A stretch of DNA of 24,008 nucleotides, from NCBI GenBank assembly GCA_004352715.1, contig SCFE01000052.1:2037031-2061038 (forward strand), in the 5' to 3' direction. The notes under the pieces were generated by a model. The model had not been told where the DNA came from, searched no databases, and saw only the letters and a list, made by a program, of their open reading frames with translations. Shown here piece after piece: positions 1-9,364 of this stretch. Source of the DNA: Hofstenia miamia. Its lineage: Eukaryota > Xenacoelomorpha > Acoela. The position numbers and the translations under genes are program-made. Position 1 is the stretch's first letter; the number at the start of each line of letters is the position of its first letter.

Positions 1-380
1 TCTATTTCCAGCAAGTTCTGTTGTGCTTGTGCTGGCTGTTCACTCTTGTTTGTTTCTAGTTGGATTATTTTACTCCTTAGTTGCGTTATCTCTGTGGCTT
101 GTACATCATTGTCTTGTATTAGCTGCCAGTTTGTTATCCCTAATACATTATTTTCTTCTTGCAAGAGCTGATTCTGCTCTAAAAATCTACTATTTGACTC
201 TGTTAGTTGCTTTGTGAGTGTCTTAATTTCGTTCTGGAATACTTTGCTTTGTTCAATTAGTTTGGTATCCATGTCGACTTGGATGTTTCTAATTGTTTCT
301 GCACTTGCTTGTTTAATGTCTTCTATCCTTTTGTAATATCCTCCACCTAGCTTATTTGCGCCATGTATTATTGCTACTGA
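1..380 (-). CDS. Coiled-coil protein fragment, possibly viral phosphoprotein-like (partial, runs off window start)
   Basis: The minus strand is open for 126 codons from 380 down to the window edge, so the C-terminus lies outside. The frame is preceded directly by TAA and TGA, and the only in-frame ATG is at about residue 37, so the true start is unknown; an exon boundary or a decayed 5' part is possible. Residues 10-20 read KLGGGYYKRIE. From about residue 20 to 112 the chain is rich in Q, E, N, K and L with hydrophobic residues at heptad-like spacing (for example LEQNQLLQEENNVL near 67-80), typical of an oligomerising coiled coil. It is on the same strand as, and downstream of, the large nucleoprotein-like frame at 1639-3162. 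That order fits the N-then-P layout of mononegaviruses, whose phosphoproteins oligomerise through coiled coils. That assignment is inference; a generic host coiled-coil exon is the main alternative. Confidence 0.45.
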
Positions 381-492
381 TTATCACTCAGTAAATTGCG
401 GGTGAGGAGTTACTAGTTCGTTGAACCATCAGACTATTCTCTCTTATTAACTAGTTATGTTAATTAAGTAATTGAGTATTGACTATCACTGT

Positions 493-612
493 TTAGATGA
501 CGGAGTCGTCTGGCGTTTCCTCTTCAGTTCTTTTGTGGGCTACTGCCCGAAGCCGATCTCCACAGGCCAATTCCTCTCCTTCTTGAACAATGATTGAGTC
601 CACGGCACCACC
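493..612 (-). CDS. Short acidic open frame, 39 codons, no start seen
   Basis: This GC-richer stretch is open on the minus strand from just after a TGA (613-615) to a TAA at 493-495. The peptide is acidic and charged: it contains VQEGEELACGDRLRAVAHKR and ends EEETPDDSVI. No ATG is present, so it would have to be an exon (an AG lies just upstream), the tail of a decayed frame, or chance. It lies between the large minus-strand frame and the coiled-coil frame. It could be the acidic N-terminal part of the same broken gene as the coiled coil, since several stop codons separate the two in AT-rich DNA. I do not recognise the family. Confidence 0.25.
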   Translation of the reverse strand, partial: GGAVDSIIVQEGEELACGDRLRAVAHKRTEEETPDDSVI

Positions 613-640
613 TCAGCTCAAATGGAACTAATTATGTGTA

Positions 641-1638
641 CCTTACTTTAGCTCAGTGCGTGCACTCACATAACGTTGTAACTGACTTAAACTCAATTTT
701 GTAAAGTGTTTCTTGTTTTGATTTAGTAAAGCAACCAGGCATTGACACGAACTGCATTTACATAATAAAACAGCCATTACCATAAAACTATTGGCTTAAC
801 AATTTAAATAATAATAATACTGCAGTTTCCTATACTTACATTTAATAAGAATACATGTAAGGTCATTTATCAAGTCAATTATAGTCGAGCCTCCTACTAT
901 TAAGAATATATATATGTNNNNNNNNNNNNNNNNNNNNNNNNNNNNNNNNNNNNNNNNNNNNNNNNNNNNNNNNNNNNNNNNNNNNNNNNNNNNNNNNNNN
1001 NNNNNNNNNNNNNNNNNNNNNNNNNNNNNNNNNNNNNNNNNNNNNNNNNNNNNNNNNNNNNNNNNNNNNNNNNNNNNNNNNNNNTATCCAGTCGTTTCAA
1101 GCATTGATTATTTCATACATGTATTGATTGATAGTCAGACTAGGCAAGAATAGAAAAACTCCTAACCTTAACATAATTGCATTTTCGTAACTGGCACAAG
1201 GACCTTTTGAATCGATCCTGTGATGGAATCCAGCCACTACTTGACACAACTTGCCTAGCTGCACATTTTATTAAATAATCAAACCAGATAAGAGTAGAAT
1301 GAACATAAAGTAAACTCCAAAGAATTTATTGTTCATCAAATTTCTGGTTAGTTCAAAGCTATTTATAAAAATTTTCCAAAAGTACCTGCCGATTTTGAAT
1401 TTTAAATAATTCGTCTGCCAATATGGCTGTTCCTTCGTAAGCGTAATTTTGCTCAATTTAATTTGTCAAATGTTACTTGATCTGCTAACAAGTTTTCCTT
1501 ATTTTGAACAATATTAAAGCTTAGTTGCATCTTACAAAAATAACTAAGATCATTAACTAAATTTTTACAATCAATTCTAATTATTATTAATCATTTGACG
1601 TTGTTCTTCGCTTGCAGCTTAGTTGCTTTTGGATGATG
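641..1638. other. AT-rich stretch with a 167-N gap, no convincing gene
   Basis: Apart from the gap at 918-1084, this AT-rich DNA separates the acidic frame from the large minus-strand frame. A 61-codon minus frame at 1271-1456 with a hydrophobic C-terminus starts at TTG rather than ATG and is as AT-rich as its surroundings, so I do not call it a gene. Confidence 0.5.
918..1084. other. Assembly gap, 167 N
   Basis: A run of N begins just after a short (TA)n tract, so the gap probably reflects a collapsed microsatellite. Confidence 0.95.
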
Positions 1639-3162
1639 CTACACGCCCTCCTCAGCTTGCGTTAGGGACAGCACTGGTCGCTCCCCATGCACGAGAGTGT
1701 CCGCTCTTCGTATAAGTGACTCCGCCTCATTTTCTTCCCACGTTATCATTGCGTATTCTGCTTGTTTTGACATCTTGAGTACTGCCTCACATTCGGTTGT
1801 GACGGTATTCGCGTATTTCAAGAACCAAGTCTCTCTAATATCTTCTGCTATGGGTGTTAATTGTCGCAGCTCATTCATTTTCTGTGAGAAAATTCCAAAA
1901 TATTTCTTGTATAGACTAATGCCTTTTAGTGCTATTAAGAGCGTCATTTGGGCATCTGCTTTGCAAGTGTGGGCTAGATCCGCTCTCATCTGCGTATTTG
2001 GATAGAAGAATGTAAACACCTTCCGTAGGCTGCGCGTATTTGCCACATCCTTATAGAAGAAGCTAATGTTCTCTATTACTTCCTGTTCTGATATATCGCC
2101 AGGATCATTTTTCCCAATTCGCATCATAGTTACGATCTCCACATGCTTCGTTACATCATTGTAACGATAATTTTGCTCCCACAGATCAGTCCATACTATG
2201 TCATTAACTCCTGAGAATAACATGACTGCTCNGGTAATGTTCTCTATTACTTCCTGTTCCGATATATCGCCAGGATCGTTTTTCCCAATTCGCATCATAG
2301 TTACGATCTCCACACGCTTCGTTACATCGTAGTAACGATAATTTTGCTCCCACAGATCGGTCCATACTATGTCATTAACTCCTGAGAATAACATGACTGC
2401 TCGCGGTTGTCGTTGTTCTATTTCTCTCCTCAGCTCTTGGAGTTGGATATGTATCGCTTCCCCTTCTGTGTATAATTGATCTGGGGTAATGTTTCCTTTG
2501 ATATAAATGCGTTCTTTATTGTCGTTATCTAGTAGTATCTTTTTCGTCTTCTTATAGTCCTCCCGTTGTATCATTTCTATTGCTTTGCTCCGAGAATTTA
2601 CGTATGATTTATATTCGTGTAAGAATGTTTTCGCTGGTCGGACCTCTTTCGGGAGTCTCCATCTTGGCAGTACCATGGGTATTGCTATTGTTTTTGGCGG
2701 CGTACACAATAAGATCTTTGTATCGACTAATCTTTCAATTTCTTCGTAGGTACCAGTTGTGTTCGATGCTGTTGCTAAGCCAATGGTAGCGGGGTAGTTC
2801 ATTTTTGCTTCCGGGATTGTCTCCCAAAATGATTGTGTTAATCCCCGTTTGCTTAGCTTCATCCGTATGCGTTCCTGTATATCAATCTTCGATGTAATAC
2901 ATTCGACATCCAGTGCGATTTGGTTGAATGGCTTTAATAGTTCCTCTAACTCTGTGCGCGTAAATGCTTCCGTGAACATTAACTTCATTGTTGCGACCGT
3001 TTGTTGTTCTCTTATCCTCTGGTAGTTTCTTTCTGTTATCTCCTTTCTTTCCTTCGTAACTTTTATCTCTACCAGGAATCGTTCATCATCTGTGTCAATC
3101 CATTCTATCGTACTATCTTGGCTCGTGTCTCCCCACTTTTCGATGTTTATTTGGTCGATCAT
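1639..3162 (-). CDS. Large open frame, candidate endogenous negative-strand RNA virus nucleoprotein
   Basis: This is the longest real frame in the window: 507 codons, starting at an ATG (3160-3162) with an in-frame stop a short way upstream, ending at TAG, and containing no introns. It is visibly less AT-rich than its neighbours. The protein is soluble and charged, with no signal peptide or membrane helix. A hydrophobic and aromatic block at about residues 382-420 (FTFFYPN, then RADLAHTCKADAQMTLL) looks like the core of a mononegavirus-type nucleoprotein, a protein that coats genomic RNA. This is pattern recognition, not a database match. Residues 254-367 contain a 57-codon tandem repeat around one ambiguous base (2232); without it the protein would be about 450 residues, a usual size for such nucleoproteins. 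An upstream same-strand frame ends 38 bases before this start, and a coiled-coil frame follows. Alternatives are a retroelement Gag or an unknown single-exon gene. The intact frame implies recent integration, selection, or a contaminating viral sequence. Confidence 0.45.
   Translation of the reverse strand: MIDQINIEKWGDTSQDSTIEWIDTDDERFLVEIKVTKERKEITERNYQRIREQQTVATMKLMFTEAFTRTELEELLKPFNQIALDVECITSKIDIQERIRMKLSKRGLTQSFWETIPEAKMNYPATIGLATASNTTGTYEEIERLVDTKILLCTPPKTIAIPMVLPRWRLPKEVRPAKTFLHEYKSYVNSRSKAIEMIQREDYKKTKKILLDNDNKERIYIKGNITPDQLYTEGEAIHIQLQELRREIEQRQPRAVMLFSGVNDIVWTDLWEQNYRYYDVTKRVEIVTMMRIGKNDPGDISEQEVIENITXAVMLFSGVNDIVWTDLWEQNYRYNDVTKHVEIVTMMRIGKNDPGDISEQEVIENISFFYKDVANTRSLRKVFTFFYPNTQMRADLAHTCKADAQMTLLIALKGISLYKKYFGIFSQKMNELRQLTPIAEDIRETWFLKYANTVTTECEAVLKMSKQAEYAMITWEENEAESLIRRADTLVHGERPVLSLTQAEEGV
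2062..2402. repeat. 171-bp-period in-frame tandem duplication around a single N
   Basis: Bases 2062-2231 and 2233-2402 are near-identical copies, differing at roughly seven positions and so about 4% diverged, joined by the lone N at 2232. The period of 171 is a multiple of three, so the frame stays open. The two translated copies differ at only about three residues (Y/N, R/H, T/S). A single N flanked by overlapping sequence is typical of a contig join where two haplotypes or paralogous copies were not merged. Confidence 0.8.
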
Positions 3163-3200
3163 TGTTTGTGTTTGTGGGGATAATAGTAGTTGTGTTGAGG

Positions 3201-3346
3201 TTAGAAGTTGTTCATATTTTCATTTATCACTTGTTGTACGTTTTTCTCTTTGACTAGTTGTGTTATGTCCTTCGTTTCAACTAGTTTTCTTTTAATTATT
3301 TTTCTTGTAGTTATCCATGGTTGCACCCCACATGTATTTTTGCATA
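3201..3346 (-). CDS. C-terminal tail of an unidentified frame, 5' part lost in gap
   Basis: The minus strand is open from the gap edge to a TAA at 3201-3203, giving 47 residues. They are basic and hydrophilic, with TTRKIIKRKL near residues 12-21 and VKEKNVQQVINENMNNF at the end. The rest is hidden in the 1000-N gap. The stop lies 38 bases before the ATG of the large frame on the same strand. Such tight spacing is viral or retroelement-like rather than typical of animal genes. The family is not recognised, and a chance open frame of this length cannot be excluded. Confidence 0.3.
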
Positions 3347-4346
3347 NNNNNNNNNNNNNNNNNNNNNNNNNNNNNNNNNNNNNNNNNNNNNNNNNNNNNN
3401 NNNNNNNNNNNNNNNNNNNNNNNNNNNNNNNNNNNNNNNNNNNNNNNNNNNNNNNNNNNNNNNNNNNNNNNNNNNNNNNNNNNNNNNNNNNNNNNNNNNN
3501 NNNNNNNNNNNNNNNNNNNNNNNNNNNNNNNNNNNNNNNNNNNNNNNNNNNNNNNNNNNNNNNNNNNNNNNNNNNNNNNNNNNNNNNNNNNNNNNNNNNN
3601 NNNNNNNNNNNNNNNNNNNNNNNNNNNNNNNNNNNNNNNNNNNNNNNNNNNNNNNNNNNNNNNNNNNNNNNNNNNNNNNNNNNNNNNNNNNNNNNNNNNN
3701 NNNNNNNNNNNNNNNNNNNNNNNNNNNNNNNNNNNNNNNNNNNNNNNNNNNNNNNNNNNNNNNNNNNNNNNNNNNNNNNNNNNNNNNNNNNNNNNNNNNN
3801 NNNNNNNNNNNNNNNNNNNNNNNNNNNNNNNNNNNNNNNNNNNNNNNNNNNNNNNNNNNNNNNNNNNNNNNNNNNNNNNNNNNNNNNNNNNNNNNNNNNN
3901 NNNNNNNNNNNNNNNNNNNNNNNNNNNNNNNNNNNNNNNNNNNNNNNNNNNNNNNNNNNNNNNNNNNNNNNNNNNNNNNNNNNNNNNNNNNNNNNNNNNN
4001 NNNNNNNNNNNNNNNNNNNNNNNNNNNNNNNNNNNNNNNNNNNNNNNNNNNNNNNNNNNNNNNNNNNNNNNNNNNNNNNNNNNNNNNNNNNNNNNNNNNN
4101 NNNNNNNNNNNNNNNNNNNNNNNNNNNNNNNNNNNNNNNNNNNNNNNNNNNNNNNNNNNNNNNNNNNNNNNNNNNNNNNNNNNNNNNNNNNNNNNNNNNN
4201 NNNNNNNNNNNNNNNNNNNNNNNNNNNNNNNNNNNNNNNNNNNNNNNNNNNNNNNNNNNNNNNNNNNNNNNNNNNNNNNNNNNNNNNNNNNNNNNNNNNN
4301 NNNNNNNNNNNNNNNNNNNNNNNNNNNNNNNNNNNNNNNNNNNNNN
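3347..4346. other. Assembly gap, exactly 1000 N
   Basis: A run of exactly 1000 N suggests a gap of nominal rather than measured size. It cuts the candidate viral cluster at its upstream (minus-strand 5') side. Confidence 0.97.
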
Positions 4347-4361
4347 AAATTTGCTTGACTC

Positions 4362-4415
<54 letters not shown>

Positions 4416-4435
4416 GTATTAAAATTATTATTATT
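4362..4435. repeat. (ATT)n microsatellite
   Basis: A nearly perfect TTA/ATT trinucleotide tract starts 15 bases after the gap. A shorter tract of the same unit recurs at about 4730-4755. Confidence 0.9.
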
Positions 4436-4914
4436 AATTCTATTAAATCCGACAGTCGCCTGGGGGCTACAGTCAATTTTTGCGCTTGCAGTTGCAAATA
4501 TCCATTTATAGGTGGTATATGCGAATGCAGAAAATCAAGCGACGAAAATCTGTACAAATCATTTATATACCTCCAACGAATTTTAAAATATTTCAACATA
4601 AAATTTCTGAATGATGCGTGCTTAACAAAGAGATATAATCGAAATTACTGTATCATACTTTGGGATTGCAAATACAGTGAGGTTTATAGCTGCCCATAAT
4701 GGAGGTATATGCAGTCGTTGATTGCGCCTGTTATTATTATTATTATCACTATTATGCGTAACGCATTCTTCACAAAATATCGTGAGCATTGAAATGACTA
4801 ATATGTTTTTGAGTGAAGTATCGTTTGCTTAAAACATGCTTACATTTTAAGAGTTGTTTAGTTGGTGATAATAACACTAGCATAGGTGCTTAAAAGCACT
4901 TGTGACATTTTATT
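4436..4914. other. Non-coding AT-rich stretch between (ATT)n tracts
   Basis: No gene is seen. Two weak direct similarities occur: GGTGGTATATGC near 4511 against GGAGGTATATGC near 4702, and CAGTC...TTGCGCTTG near 4470 against CAGTC...TTGCGCCTG near 4711. They hint at an old duplicated or mobile sequence bounded by the trinucleotide tracts. Confidence 0.3.
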
Positions 4915-6150
4915 ACATCTAAGAGTTTTATTCAAAGTGTTTTAGTAAAGTGCAATAGGTTATCCTGACATTCAAATTTAGCTGATACACTTTAAAAAAT
5001 CATTATTTTTTGCTTTAATTAGACTCGATACTTTTGAAAAAACAAAACTATGTTGTTTATCTTGCTTAACAAAAGAAAGACGAATACTCTTAGATAATGG
5101 TTTAACAAGATATTTCAAACGACAACATTCTATAGAAGATGTTTTTTTTCAAGCATGCTCAAATAGATCATCAACATGATTGGAAATGTATAGCTTTGAT
5201 TTTGAACAACTATAATCAACCAGCCTAAAAATTTAGTGTATATCTAAACTAGACTTTGTCAGGTACCGAGTCGAGCCGAGCTGAGCTTGAACATTGAATT
5301 GGATATACACAGAGAACAAAGCGAACATTGTTTAAATAGCTAACTTATTTTTTTGCCTTTCCTATTTTTTCTTTCGACATACGTTTTTTGTTTTGCTTAA
5401 AGTCTTATTTTCTATATAAGTAACAGGCACAATTTACACCCCTTGTTATGACTCACAAGAAAATTATACTCCCTATGCTTCGTCAGACAGTTTCTGACCC
5501 CTGCTATTGTTTCCTAATTTCAAAAATGGTGAGTAACTTACAGCTGTGGCCAAAATATTGGAGCACCTATTAAGTTTTTGGAAATTTTAATCGTATTTGC
5601 TAGTAAAAGCCATATAACTGCATTGAGCTCTATTATTCAAATTCATCTTTTGCACCAGCGTCCTATTTGTTAAAAGGTACTATATTGATTGCAAATCATT
5701 GATTTTAGCCAGACAAGCAAAAGTTTTATTAATTGTTTGCTCTATAGGCTGTAACGCAATTACTGTTTATTTTTGTGAAGTAGGAATAAAAACTGTGCCC
5801 TCAGCATGTTTAAACATAGTCAGATTAAAACATATTGGGATGTTGGTTATTCAAAAGTAAAATTGCAAAAATATTTTGAAAATATCTCGCCATGCTTTAC
5901 AAAATTCTCTACACAATGAGCGTGATTGTAGAAAAAATTGAGGTGCATCTCACAAGTTAACATTTGCAGATGATCGAGCAAATTGACTGTCATTCAACAG
6001 AAGGGTTATCCTAATAAGTATTGAGGAAATGTTGAGGTTATCATTGTCATTTTACTTTAATAATGTATTAAGTGTACTAAGAGTAATCAATTGTTATCGT
6101 ACTTCTTATATCACTAATTTCCTTAAAATACTATGGGTGCTCTATCATTT
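4915..6150. repeat. First copy of a 1236-bp direct duplication
   Basis: This segment is repeated, apparently base for base, at 6152-7387 with only one N (6151) between them. It holds the left end of the Tc1-type element (from 5541) but not its right terminus, because the copy stops 12 bases short of the element end. A break inside the element at a lone N fits an unmerged assembly overlap better than a biological duplication. Confidence 0.9.
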
Positions 6151-6151
6151 N

Positions 6152-7387
6152 ACATCTAAGAGTTTTATTCAAAGTGTTTTAGTAAAGTGCAATAGGTTAT
6201 CCTGACATTCAAATTTAGCTGATACACTTTAAAAAATCATTATTTTTTGCTTTAATTAGACTCGATACTTTTGAAAAAACAAAACTATGTTGTTTATCTT
6301 GCTTAACAAAAGAAAGACGAATACTCTTAGATAATGGTTTAACAAGATATTTCAAACGACAACATTCTATAGAAGATGTTTTTTTTCAAGCATGCTCAAA
6401 TAGATCATCAACATGATTGGAAATGTATAGCTTTGATTTTGAACAACTATAATCAACCAGCCTAAAAATTTAGTGTATATCTAAACTAGACTTTGTCAGG
6501 TACCGAGTCGAGCCGAGCTGAGCTTGAACATTGAATTGGATATACACAGAGAACAAAGCGAACATTGTTTAAATAGCTAACTTATTTTTTTGCCTTTCCT
6601 ATTTTTTCTTTCGACATACGTTTTTTGTTTTGCTTAAAGTCTTATTTTCTATATAAGTAACAGGCACAATTTACACCCCTTGTTATGACTCACAAGAAAA
6701 TTATACTCCCTATGCTTCGTCAGACAGTTTCTGACCCCTGCTATTGTTTCCTAATTTCAAAAATGGTGAGTAACTTACAGCTGTGGCCAAAATATTGGAG
6801 CACCTATTAAGTTTTTGGAAATTTTAATCGTATTTGCTAGTAAAAGCCATATAACTGCATTGAGCTCTATTATTCAAATTCATCTTTTGCACCAGCGTCC
6901 TATTTGTTAAAAGGTACTATATTGATTGCAAATCATTGATTTTAGCCAGACAAGCAAAAGTTTTATTAATTGTTTGCTCTATAGGCTGTAACGCAATTAC
7001 TGTTTATTTTTGTGAAGTAGGAATAAAAACTGTGCCCTCAGCATGTTTAAACATAGTCAGATTAAAACATATTGGGATGTTGGTTATTCAAAAGTAAAAT
7101 TGCAAAAATATTTTGAAAATATCTCGCCATGCTTTACAAAATTCTCTACACAATGAGCGTGATTGTAGAAAAAATTGAGGTGCATCTCACAAGTTAACAT
7201 TTGCAGATGATCGAGCAAATTGACTGTCATTCAACAGAAGGGTTATCCTAATAAGTATTGAGGAAATGTTGAGGTTATCATTGTCATTTTACTTTAATAA
7301 TGTATTAAGTGTACTAAGAGTAATCAATTGTTATCGTACTTCTTATATCACTAATTTCCTTAAAATACTATGGGTGCTCTATCATTT
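6152..7387. repeat. Second copy of the 1236-bp direct duplication
   Basis: It matches 4915-6150 at a constant offset of 1237 with no difference that I noticed. It continues without interruption into unique sequence to the right, so this copy carries the complete Tc1-type element. Confidence 0.9.
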
Positions 7388-7399
7388 TGGCCACAGCTG
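6778..7399. mobile_element. Decayed, internally deleted Tc1/mariner-type transposon
   Basis: The element is about 622 bp and is flanked by TA on both sides (6776-6777 and 7400-7401), the target duplication typical of Tc1/mariner. Both ends share CAGCTGTGGCCAAAAT in inverted orientation, and the match continues with GAGCACC after a few mismatches (about 24 of 27). CAGCTGTGGCC ends are common in animal Tc1-like elements. The interior is on the plus strand and too short for a full transposase of about 340 residues. It keeps a broken N-terminal remnant, including KLTFADDR at about 7191-7214, which resembles the segment between the two helix-turn-helix units of Tc1 transposases. Stops and frameshifts make it inactive. 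A truncated twin begins at 5541. Confidence 0.75.
7179..7223 (+). pseudogene. Tc1-like transposase remnant
   Basis: The frame reads GASHKLTFADDRAN then a stop. In Tc1-like transposases the DNA-binding region has a G-R-P-x-K-L-T-x-x-D-x-R-x-I pattern between its paired helix-turn-helix motifs, and this peptide keeps the K-L-T and D-R spacing. Upstream, YWDVGYSKVKL near 7072 may be the remains of the first helix-turn-helix. No catalytic DDE region survives. Confidence 0.5.
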
Positions 7400-7401
7400 T
7401 A

Positions 7402-9057
7402 TATTTGTGGTTCAGGACCTTTGGAAATTTCATCCACTAAGAATCACTAATACTATCTCAAATAGGCTTGCCGTTGTGTGGGTTTTTTCACACAACAACT
7501 AAACAACACAGCAGCAAATGACTGTTATGTCACACAGCAGGCAAAACACAAAACAACACAACAGAATCATACTTTTTTGTATGATATTTAACTAAAAAGA
7601 GTTTCAAGGATTCCAACTTTTTAGTCATTCTTTTTGCATCAAATCTTTAAAGAAGCAGAATATACATTTGCATTTAGAGTTCTACGAGACAAGGACCAAA
7701 AACAAAACATTGGACGGAACCAATTGGAATAAAATATTTTGCATTACATAACTATAATTTTCTAAACTATGTACGTATGTCTATAATATCTTAATTCAGT
7801 ATTCAATTTGATTATTATTGATAAATTTTAACCCATTCGGATTGTTTAAATCAAAAACTTTTTGATAGAAAATTTACGAATTTCAAAAATAAGTTGATAA
7901 AAAGCATGTTTGGGACCAATTTTTGAATATATTAAAAAATTTCGCTGGGTTTCACCCAGCTTTAGTCACTCACTTCCTCAAGATTGAGATATCCCCCTAC
8001 ATCCGAAAATCCTGTGTGTGCCACTGACTAATGATCATCGACATGTGACCACGTCATTTAGCATTGAATTGCTACATTCTTTTGCTACGGAATGAAGAAA
8101 TTTGTTATTACATCAGTCTTGATTAGAAAAACTATGACCTGTAAAAAGAATATCTAAGAACAATTTATTAAGCACAATTTGGTAAAAACAATTAAAAAAA
8201 TTAAAATCCAATGTCATTCTCTTCCAGGGTTGGAAATGTTCCTTTTTCTCGAACCGAATATATCAGGTCCGGACCATTTATTATTTAAAGGTTAAACGAA
8301 GTGTGATTTAATTTTGTTACCCCGAGAACAACTAGAATAGGATTTTGAGCTCAAATGAAATAAGAAAAACCTGATATTTTGTGACGTTTCCACATTTTAA
8401 GTACTTTTTCTCTGCGCAATATGGGAGTCATCCTACTTCCTTAGATTCAGCAAAAACATCAATACTCTAAGTTTTGGGGGTAGCTTTGTTATCCAGAAGG
8501 AAATCAGCTTAAAATTTTTGCCTTATGATGTTTCCTATTTTGCTATAGTAATACCATGTTTGAAAAACCCTAGTGCTATGATTTCATGAAAATTCTATTA
8601 ATATTCATTTAGCTTGTACCCAAAAACATCTAAATTGGAAAATTCTCACTCTTTTTAGTTTTTGTATGCTATGATTTTTTCCATACATATTGATATAAGC
8701 TTGATATAGCTTTTTCGCAGATTGTCTTCTTCAAATAGCAAATAAAATATGCATAGTGTGCAAGCCCGCGGGTCAATGCTTGCTCTAAGAAAACTTGGAA
8801 CATTTCTGTTGGAGGCTTAAGATATAGCAGTTTGGAAAATTATGAAATTTCTTAAGAGGGAAATGCTATTAATTATGTGGTTGCAATTATATGGCTAATT
8901 AGCACCCAAAATTTTGTCGTAAATACTTTCACAAAAACGAGCTATTTACATATATTTTCTTAAAAAAATCAGATTTAAGAAAGTGCCCATTTGGATTAAG
9001 TTGCATTTATTTCTTTGCAATGAAAAATCATAATTATGAAAGATTAATATTTTTAAT
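7402..9057. other. AT-rich non-coding stretch
   Basis: No gene is seen. A CAACACA-rich simple tract lies at about 7488-7562. A perfect 7-bp hairpin (GCTGGGT, TTC loop, ACCCAGC) lies at 7944-7960. A diverged short repeat begins at 8290. Confidence 0.5.
8290..8355 (+). repeat. Diverged short interspersed repeat, copy 1
   Basis: GGTTAAACGAAGT (8290-8302) is followed by GTTACC and then GAGCTCAAA (8347-8355). The same ordered landmarks recur at 12664-12715 on the same strand with other positions diverged, so this is probably an old member of a repeat family. Confidence 0.35.
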
Positions 9058-9089
9058 TTATGCTAGAGGTCGAAAGACCTATTGCATAA
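9058..9089. other. Long GNRA-capped hairpin
   Basis: The arms are TTATGCTAGAGGTC and GACCTATTGCATAA, closed by a GAAA tetraloop. Twelve of fourteen positions pair, with two mismatches in the middle. It could be transcribed as a stable RNA hairpin, but I see no gene or transposon end tied to it. Confidence 0.5.
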
Positions 9090-9319
9090 GCTATTTATAT
9101 ATTTAAAAGTTTTAATATTCTAGTGATATTAAGCATTGTTTCTTGGACCGGCTTAAAATTCTATTTTTGTCAATAAAACGCATTCATATTTGTAATTACT
9201 ATGGGGCTGTTTTAAGCAATAAAGTCCAAATTTACAAGACAATTCCATTTTACATAGGATTCCGAAAATGTCATATAATTGATACAGATATTGTATACTA
9301 CAACTAACTTTGTAGTTTT
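9090..9319. other. AT-rich non-coding stretch
   Basis: I see nothing here. Open frames near 9153-9330 are microsatellite-driven. Confidence 0.4.
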
Positions 9320-9364
9320 CATATATATATATGTATATATATATATACATGTATATATATATAT
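9320..9364. repeat. (TA)n microsatellite with ATGTAT interruptions, left of gap
   Basis: An interrupted TA tract enters the gap. It resumes at 9625-9648 on the other side, so the gap is a microsatellite the assembly could not span. Confidence 0.9.

Noticed and set aside
23-217. 64-codon hydrophobic plus-strand frame
   Set aside because: It starts at TTG and is the antisense shadow of the coiled-coil frame on the minus strand.
1271-1456. 61-codon minus frame with a hydrophobic C-terminus
   Set aside because: It has no ATG, its composition equals the AT-rich spacer, and it shows no family signature.
1697-3183. Several plus-strand frames
   Set aside because: All are antisense to the 507-codon minus-strand frame.
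3208-4699. Long frames of 345-460 codons on both strands
   Set aside because: They are almost entirely made of N from the 1000-base gap plus the (ATT)n tract.
5266-5292. CGAG/GAGC-rich stretch inside the duplicated block
   Set aside because: It is a short low-complexity motif with no partner in inverted orientation that would mark an element end.
7266-7502. 78-codon plus frame
   Set aside because: It begins inside the Tc1-type element, crosses its right terminus and has no coding signature.
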